Source: Prevotella sp. (GTDB taxonomy: Bacteria > Bacteroidota > Bacteroidia > Bacteroidales > Bacteroidaceae). Taken from it: a stretch of 64,000 nucleotides of DNA. The notes under the pieces were generated by a model. That model was not told the DNA's origin. It saw nothing but the letters and a program-made list of their open reading frames with translations, and made no database searches. Made by a program: the position numbers and the translations under genes. Below, in pieces: positions 59,238-64,000 of the stretch. Position 1 is the first letter of the stretch. The number at the start of each line of letters is the position of its first letter. The stretch lies in the NCBI GenBank assembly GCA_017557185.1, contig JAFZAP010000054.1:150279-214278 (forward strand), written 5' to 3'.

Positions 59238-61018
59238 CTTCTTTTCGAGAGTATCTGTTGCGAATCAGGAGAGTCCCCTCTGTGATTCTTTCTCTCCATC
59301 ATCACCTTTCCCAAAAACGTATCTGTGAAAGAGTGCTGGAAATTCAAATGTATCATTTTATATTTAGGCAAACTTTCCAGATATTCCAGTTCGAAAACTA
59401 AGCGTGGTGCTTTTGTATCTTCCACATCTGGATATATTTCCGATTTGCTGCCTATCCGCAAAATCTTTATCAAATAGAGGTCGCGTACACCTTTTCCTTT
59501 AATATGAGGCATAAAGTAATAAAGCTTGTTAAGGGCAATGGTCGATGGAAAGTTTCCGACATTGTCTGTATAGTACAGCTTTGAAGATTCTTCTTTCAGG
59601 AAATATCCTATATTATCTGGCTTTACGAAACCGATGAGCAGACGTTTGGCACTATCTAACTTGTACGTTTTTTGGGGCTTGTTATAAACCAATTCCGTTT
59701 CTTCGTTTGCAAACAAATCCAGCGTCAGTCTAGGACACGACTTTCGTTTCTCATCAATAGGATGAGTTGATGCAGGTGCCTCGTCATAGATAAAGCGATA
59801 AAGACTCTTACCAATCTCGCGAACAATCCCACAAACCAAAGCATTACCCATCAAGAATGCTCTGCGTCCGTCAGACACATCAGGATGGTAAGTATGATTG
59901 TCTGGGAACATGTTCAGACGCTCCAATTCGATGGGAATCAGTCGACGATAGCGACCTGATGGCGTCTGCACCACATGCTTAAAACGCGAGGGAGCATTAC
60001 CGCCTTCGCCTGTAATCATGGTGCGTGATGGCTTGTCGAGATAATCAGGGAAGGCCATGCCGCCTTCAGAGAATACATACTCAAATCCTTCTTTCGATAC
60101 ACGATTTATCTTCTTGGCTCCCTTCTCATATTTCCATTTTGGCAGCTCGTCCTCTGAAATAAAGAACTCTTCTGGTACAAAATCTTCATCCACGAGAACA
60201 TTTCCTAAAGTCTGAATAGTACCTTCATAAACAGGGATAGCGTCCACAGAATATACGTGACGGTCTATCATCAAGCCTGCATTACCAAATGGAGTTTCTT
60301 TTAACCCTTTGTTAAAGCCGTCAGAAACTTCTTTAATTGTGCCTTCGATGTCAAATGAAGACACAGATTTCTCTTTCACACTAAAGGGGAATGCCTGAGC
60401 AAGAACACCGTCAAACTCTACCCAGTCCTCCATCTTCTCTATCTTCTTGGCCACAACAGAATCCTTCTGATAGCCTACAATGTAGGTTCTGCGTCTGCGC
60501 TGAGGCATACCATAATCTGCGGCATTAATGATACGCCACTCAACCACATAGCCCAAATCTGCCAAAGAAGCGAGAATGATAGCAAAGTCGCGTCCACGCT
60601 GAGTAGCTGGAGAATTCAGCAGGCGGTCAACATTCTCAAAGAATATATATTGAGGTCGCTTGTCGCCCTTCTCCTGAAGGATGCGATGAATTTGCCACCA
60701 AAGCACGCCTTTCTTACCCTCAATACCACCTGAACGGCTCAATGATGCTGCTACAGAATAGTCCTGGCAGGGAAAGCCACCAACCAACAAGTCATGATTT
60801 GGAATATCTGCCGTTGGTACAGTATTGATATCCTTATTGCAATGCCCATTTCTTCCAAAGCGGGCCTGATAAACTAACGATGCGTCCTGATGCTGTGTCG
60901 ATGGTTCCCACTGGTTGTTCCAGATGGTCTCATAGGCATCCGACGCTCCTTCAAGTCCAATGCGGAAACCACCAACACCGGCAAACAATTCTACAACTCT
61001 AATTTTATTCTTTTTCAT
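59234..61018 (-). CDS. C5-cytosine DNA methyltransferase (Dcm family) with C-terminal extension
   Basis: 594 residues. Motif I VVELFAGVGGFRIGLE (8-23), motif IV GGFPCQDYSVA with catalytic Cys84, motif VI FFENVDRLL, motif VIII MPQRRRRTYIVGYQ, motif X RRAFLMGNALVCGIVREIGK. The variable target-recognition region lies between VIII and IX. About 180 residues follow motif X (from about 410), more than usual, with no motif I recognise. It overlaps the endonuclease gene by 14 bp. Pairing with a Sau3AI-type enzyme predicts GATC methylated on C (or a related site), by family analogy only. It protects host DNA. Confidence 0.93.
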   Translation of the reverse strand: MKKNKIRVVELFAGVGGFRIGLEGASDAYETIWNNQWEPSTQHQDASLVYQARFGRNGHCNKDINTVPTADIPNHDLLVGGFPCQDYSVAASLSRSGGIEGKKGVLWWQIHRILQEKGDKRPQYIFFENVDRLLNSPATQRGRDFAIILASLADLGYVVEWRIINAADYGMPQRRRRTYIVGYQKDSVVAKKIEKMEDWVEFDGVLAQAFPFSVKEKSVSSFDIEGTIKEVSDGFNKGLKETPFGNAGLMIDRHVYSVDAIPVYEGTIQTLGNVLVDEDFVPEEFFISEDELPKWKYEKGAKKINRVSKEGFEYVFSEGGMAFPDYLDKPSRTMITGEGGNAPSRFKHVVQTPSGRYRRLIPIELERLNMFPDNHTYHPDVSDGRRAFLMGNALVCGIVREIGKSLYRFIYDEAPASTHPIDEKRKSCPRLTLDLFANEETELVYNKPQKTYKLDSAKRLLIGFVKPDNIGYFLKEESSKLYYTDNVGNFPSTIALNKLYYFMPHIKGKGVRDLYLIKILRIGSKSEIYPDVEDTKAPRLVFELEYLESLPKYKMIHLNFQHSFTDTFLGKVMMERKNHRGDSPDSQQILSKRS

Positions 61019-62456
61019 TATCTCTTACTATTTCTCTTACATAACTATTATTAAACCAGTAACAATACTTCTTTGCTAATCCGCCATTAGGATTAATAGC
61101 CAAATCCTTTGAATCTTGTCCTTTTGGACGGACATGGAACCTCTTGTGATTAATTGAGTTAAAGTAATTGGGATGTATGTGGTTGTCTAATATTGTTTGC
61201 TTAATATGTTCCCAGTAGGATTCAGCAGAATCTAAATCTTTTATTGGCATTGTCCAAAAGAAAGCTTTGTCAAATGTATATGTGTTTTCTTCTATAACTT
61301 GCTTTTTTTTCTTGTCATAATATGTTATTTTTCCGCCATCAGCTTTGAATATAGTAAATAGGAAACGCCCACTGAAAATCTCGTAAAGTCTAGAGTCATA
61401 CCAATTGTCATTATCATAGACTTCTTGATAATCAATATTCTCAAAAGACATAGACTCGTTTATACCTCCGTCCTCTTCAACACGAATGGTCTTCAATTGT
61501 AGCCCTGCCTTCTTAAACTCTTCTGTTTGGTTTACATTACCTACATTTTTGTTTATGAGCCTACTAGCTAATAGAGCATATTTGGACTTAGACGTGTCAT
61601 ATTCTTTACCCACTATCTCGCACAATTGCTTATAGCTTTTCCCTTTGTGCTCATATAGCTTGCTCAATATAATTTTTTCAAATGGATTGTCTTTTAATTC
61701 GTTGACATTAACTAATTGTGTATCTTTTATCTTATATGCAAAATTGGCAATTGCGCTTTTGTTACTATTTTCTATATACTCAAGAACCGTTCTCATGTAG
61801 GCAGGCTTTAATGAAAAGGCCCTTTTAGGTGCTAATATATTGGATTCTGGTTGCGGAACAGGTTTATCGCCCTTCTGTCCCTTTCTACATGCACCTAAAT
61901 ACTCTGTATCACCTTCAGAAAGTTCATGAGCTCTGCCTTGCTTGATTTTATCAATAATGAGTTCATAATCATGACGAATTATCAATAGGTCTTTTTCTGG
62001 AAGTTTCCACAAAACTGAAAATACAAATTTCAAGTCTAACTTATTACTATTCGCTTGATGAAGATAAAAAAGGAGTAACATCAATTGACATTTCAGATAG
62101 AAATGAGAATGTTCAAAATTTTTATCTACATCTTCACAATAATTAATCATACTACAAACAAGGCGCTCCTTAATTAGATAATCGTTCACCTTCCCTTTTC
62201 CTTTCTTTTTTCCTTTCTTCAAAGGAGTACATTTCAGTTCCAATCCCGCTTCGGAAAAGTCAGAAGCAGGATTGCTATTTGTCTCTAAGAAAAAATAAAT
62301 ATTCTCTACCATTTGCCCAAGACCACCTTTGCCTTTTTTAGGTTGATAGTCTTCCCAAACAAATTCACGGAGTGTTTTTTCAAGCAAACCTTTGCTGTAT
62401 TCGAAGATGCTTGATGCGCTTGTTTTGTCGTATGGAAGTATTTCGGGGATTTTCAT
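61005..62456 (-). CDS. Sau3AI/MutH-type type II restriction endonuclease
   Basis: 483 residues, close to Sau3AI (about 490). N-terminal MutH-like catalytic domain: KGKGGLGQMVENIYFFLETN (Glu51) and SDFSEAGLELKCTPLKKGKK (Asp66, Glu73-x-Lys75), the PD-(D/E)XK site. The C-terminal half (about 240-483) would correspond to the second, non-catalytic MutH-like domain that gives Sau3AI its tetramer-like binding. Cleavage at GATC is expected by homology. AT-rich. It lies 39 bp after the membrane protein gene and overlaps the methyltransferase, so the nuclease is encoded before its protecting enzyme in the transcript. Confidence 0.9.
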   Translation of the reverse strand: MKIPEILPYDKTSASSIFEYSKGLLEKTLREFVWEDYQPKKGKGGLGQMVENIYFFLETNSNPASDFSEAGLELKCTPLKKGKKKGKGKVNDYLIKERLVCSMINYCEDVDKNFEHSHFYLKCQLMLLLFYLHQANSNKLDLKFVFSVLWKLPEKDLLIIRHDYELIIDKIKQGRAHELSEGDTEYLGACRKGQKGDKPVPQPESNILAPKRAFSLKPAYMRTVLEYIENSNKSAIANFAYKIKDTQLVNVNELKDNPFEKIILSKLYEHKGKSYKQLCEIVGKEYDTSKSKYALLASRLINKNVGNVNQTEEFKKAGLQLKTIRVEEDGGINESMSFENIDYQEVYDNDNWYDSRLYEIFSGRFLFTIFKADGGKITYYDKKKKQVIEENTYTFDKAFFWTMPIKDLDSAESYWEHIKQTILDNHIHPNYFNSINHKRFHVRPKGQDSKDLAINPNGGLAKKYCYWFNNSYVREIVRDNEKE

Positions 62457-62495
62457 ATCTAATACTATTTACTATTTTACTATATTCTTATCCGT

Positions 62496-63269
62496 TTAAA
62501 AAACAATTATGTCTTCTTTAATATAATCTTCCAATTGTTGACTAATATAATTGTCTTGATAGGTGTTTAATGCTTGCTTTTTATTTTGCCACTGATACCT
62601 GTTTCCTAGTTCACTGTCTATCTGGGTTATGATTTGATCAAGGTATGTAAGTATCGTTGTGGATTGACTAATAACTTTATTCAACACCTTATTTGTATTA
62701 GGACAATCGGATGTTACGAGATTCTGTTTACCTTGAGGTATTAAGACCTTTCCGTCTTCCCAAATTGCCATCTTGAGGTATGCAAAATTGATAAGAACAT
62801 TTTTGATTACAAGGTATTTGTTTACCTTGAATTCGTTCAGCAATTCTCTTACCTTATTAGTTTTATAAATAAGACAATAATCTATCCCATTAATAGAATC
62901 AGCATTAATTGTAGCATTATCGCATGTAGATTGTATCAAATTATCAGAAACAATATTTGCATTATTCAATACTCTTTTGCAATTGCTCCTTATAATCAAG
63001 AATTGCCCATACAGACTGGCTAAACAAACAAGCAAAGCATTCTCTGTTGCTAGTTTTATCTGTCGATACTTTATTAGTTCGCATACAAGAACAATAACAA
63101 GACTTGCAAATGCTCCACCAGCGATTGCAAAAAGGAAGTCATTGGAAATCCATTTCGCATTGAGTGCAATAAAATGGTTTTCCATATTCAGCGATATAAG
63201 ATAGGTAATAATCAATACTCCTATCAATACCCACAACAATCGTTTTATTGTATTTACACTTGTACTCAT
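62496..63269 (-). CDS. Two-helix membrane protein of unknown function
   Basis: 257 residues. Two N-terminal transmembrane helices (about 10-27 and 44-66), then a soluble domain of about 190 residues, mostly helical, with scattered cysteines (NCKRVL, TCDNAT, DYCLIY). No catalytic motif recognised. The topology (two helices, cytoplasmic domain) recalls effector or sensor proteins in defence loci, but this is only resemblance. It sits 15 bp after the XRE regulator gene and 39 bp before the endonuclease gene, within the same predicted transcript. Confidence 0.75.
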   Translation of the reverse strand: MSTSVNTIKRLLWVLIGVLIITYLISLNMENHFIALNAKWISNDFLFAIAGGAFASLVIVLVCELIKYRQIKLATENALLVCLASLYGQFLIIRSNCKRVLNNANIVSDNLIQSTCDNATINADSINGIDYCLIYKTNKVRELLNEFKVNKYLVIKNVLINFAYLKMAIWEDGKVLIPQGKQNLVTSDCPNTNKVLNKVISQSTTILTYLDQIITQIDSELGNRYQWQNKKQALNTYQDNYISQQLEDYIKEDIIVF

Positions 63270-63284
63270 AGCTTTTATTCTTTA

Positions 63285-63506
63285 TTAGCTTTTAGTTGAT
63301 ATTAATAGATCTTTAACATCAACGTCCAAAACGCTTGCTATCTCATTCAATTGCTGTATGGATGGTTGTACTTTATTGGCACACCATCTTGAGACGGTAT
63401 TCTCTGATTTTCCAAGTTGTTCTGATAGCCAGCGGTTTGTTCGTCCTTGCTCTGCTAAGGCGGCTTTTAGCCTATTGAGCATCATTGATTGTTGATTGTT
63501 CGACAT
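63285..63506 (-). CDS. XRE-family regulator (C-protein-like) of the restriction-modification operon
   Basis: 73 residues from ATG 63506 (MSNNQQSMMLNRLKAALAEQ). Helix-turn-helix: TNRWLSEQLGKSENTVSRWC, followed by ANKVQPSIQQLNEIASVLDV, as in XRE/Cro repressors. A TTG eight codons upstream lies inside the -7 box of the promoter, so it cannot be the start. Small HTH proteins beside type II systems (controller proteins) delay nuclease expression; that role is likely but inferred. First gene of the leftward operon. Confidence 0.88.
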   Translation of the reverse strand: MSNNQQSMMLNRLKAALAEQGRTNRWLSEQLGKSENTVSRWCANKVQPSIQQLNEIASVLDVDVKDLLISTKS

Positions 63507-63527
63507 ATATCTATGATTATTTTGCTG

Positions 63528-63580
63528 CAAATATACAAATTCTTTTTCATTATATCAAACAATTTCTGCTTTTTTTGATA
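63528..63580 (-). promoter_or_regulatory. Promoter and candidate operator of the restriction-modification operon
   Basis: Reverse strand: TTG (63558-63556), 20 nt, TATATTTG (63535-63528). An inverted repeat TATCAAA (63553-63559)/TTTGATA (63574-63580), centres 21 bp apart, overlaps the -33 element: suitable for a dimeric XRE repressor. Confidence 0.6.
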
Positions 63581-64000
63581 ATGTGGATTCCATGAAAACG
63601 ACGAAATAAGAGATTTGGGCATAAACACAAGAACTAAACATTTCAGGAAGGCATTGTACGGGTTAGTTTCTGTACATTAACCAACAATAACACTGTGAAA
63701 AGGCCCGTATTTGCACGCGTTTGCAAAAAAGTCACTATATTTGGACACTGTGTAACCCGGAAGACTTGCACCCGCTGCACCGACGGCACCGAGCCGCGCA
63801 AAGCGCGAAGTGAATAGTGCGCTCGACCCGAAGGGGCGCTTGCGTAATAAATGGAGCAAGAATAGTGAAAAATACATGGTAGAACAATTTGAACGCCGAA
63901 GGCATTGAACGTGACAAAGTCACAATTGAACTTCTTGAACTCGACCGCGCTCGGCGACGTAAGGAGACGTTTTCGCAGCATAGCGGAGAAAGAAGGGAGA
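63581..64000. other. Non-coding right edge with small hairpins
   Basis: No convincing gene. Within 63880-63945, copies of TTGAAC separate two tiny hairpins, GCC-GAA-GGC and GTGAC-AAA-GTCAC. A second cluster of short palindromes (CGCGCAAAGCGCG-like) lies near 63795-63812. No copy of the tRNA-Arg 3' end was seen, so the island end is probably outside the window. Confidence 0.45.

Noticed and set aside
63643-63981. 112-codon reverse frame at the right edge
   Set aside because: Translation is low-complexity, runs through hairpin repeats and shows no domain; treated as non-coding.
54733-64000. Integrase or transposase expected with an island at a tRNA gene
   Set aside because: No tyrosine or serine recombinase or transposase motif is found among the genes seen, so none is reported; it may lie beyond the right edge.

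Overview
The window is a chromosomal segment from a Bacteroidales bacterium, most likely Prevotella or a close relative. This rests on the Bacteroidetes promoter form (TTG, about 19-20 nt, TAnnTTTG), many SPII lipoproteins, GH43/GH3/GH115 glycanases, DUF5689, a DUF285 surface protein with a dockerin-like C-terminus, and type B L31. The first 53 kb is moderately GC-rich housekeeping and glycan-related DNA. From a tRNA-Arg gene at 54.4 kb to the right edge the sequence is visibly AT-rich and accessory in content.

Layout. 1-5.3 kb: pgi (cut by the edge), ald, gpsA, a small DUF559 nuclease gene wedged between two inverted copies of a GC-rich repeat, and lysS. 5.4-13.7 kb: a leftward run with a large secreted HExxH protein, a nitroreductase, a GH89 alpha-N-acetylglucosaminidase and an HGSNAT-like membrane acetyltransferase. 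13.7-14.5 kb: no ordinary gene, but a promoter, a structured roughly 250-nt transcription unit and a 22-bp degenerate repeat array. 14.5-17.9 kb: DMT transporter, lipoprotein, uridine kinase, uracil-DNA-glycosylase-like protein. 17.9-26.2 kb: a probable nucleic-acid scavenging region (secreted EEP phosphodiesterase, outer-membrane receptor, DUF5689 and OB-fold lipoproteins, secreted non-specific nuclease), with rpmE2 inside it. 26.4-28.9 kb: lipoprotein, gpx, trxB. 28.9-36.3 kb: one giant DUF285 gene with 11 modules. 36.7-44.6 kb: TerC plus xylan enzymes GH43, GH3 and GH115. 44.6-53.8 kb: thioesterase, rpsO, typA, pyrC, DUF4369 lipoprotein, two small membrane proteins, dnaX, asnA.

54.4-64 kb: an accessory island beside tRNA-Arg(CCG), with three tandem copies of the tRNA 3' end at its left edge. 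It holds a BT4734-type primase-like protein fused to a coiled coil with DUF3841, a GIY-YIG/DUF4357 nuclease, the stub of a BRO-N-type gene, and a tightly packed leftward operon: XRE regulator, two-helix membrane protein, Sau3AI/MutH-type endonuclease, C5-cytosine methyltransferase, AAA-type ATPase. No integrase is visible, so the island probably continues past the right edge.

The leads most worth following are: the DUF559 gene flanked by near-perfect inverted copies of a repeat that occurs at least eight times here (twice in frame inside genes); the restriction-modification operon with added membrane protein and ATPase; the small transcript near 14 kb; two 22-bp arrays; a promoter group with an invariant spacer; and a roughly 300-bp self-complementary region before the tRNA gene. 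Homology calls come from recognising family motifs by eye; no search was run.
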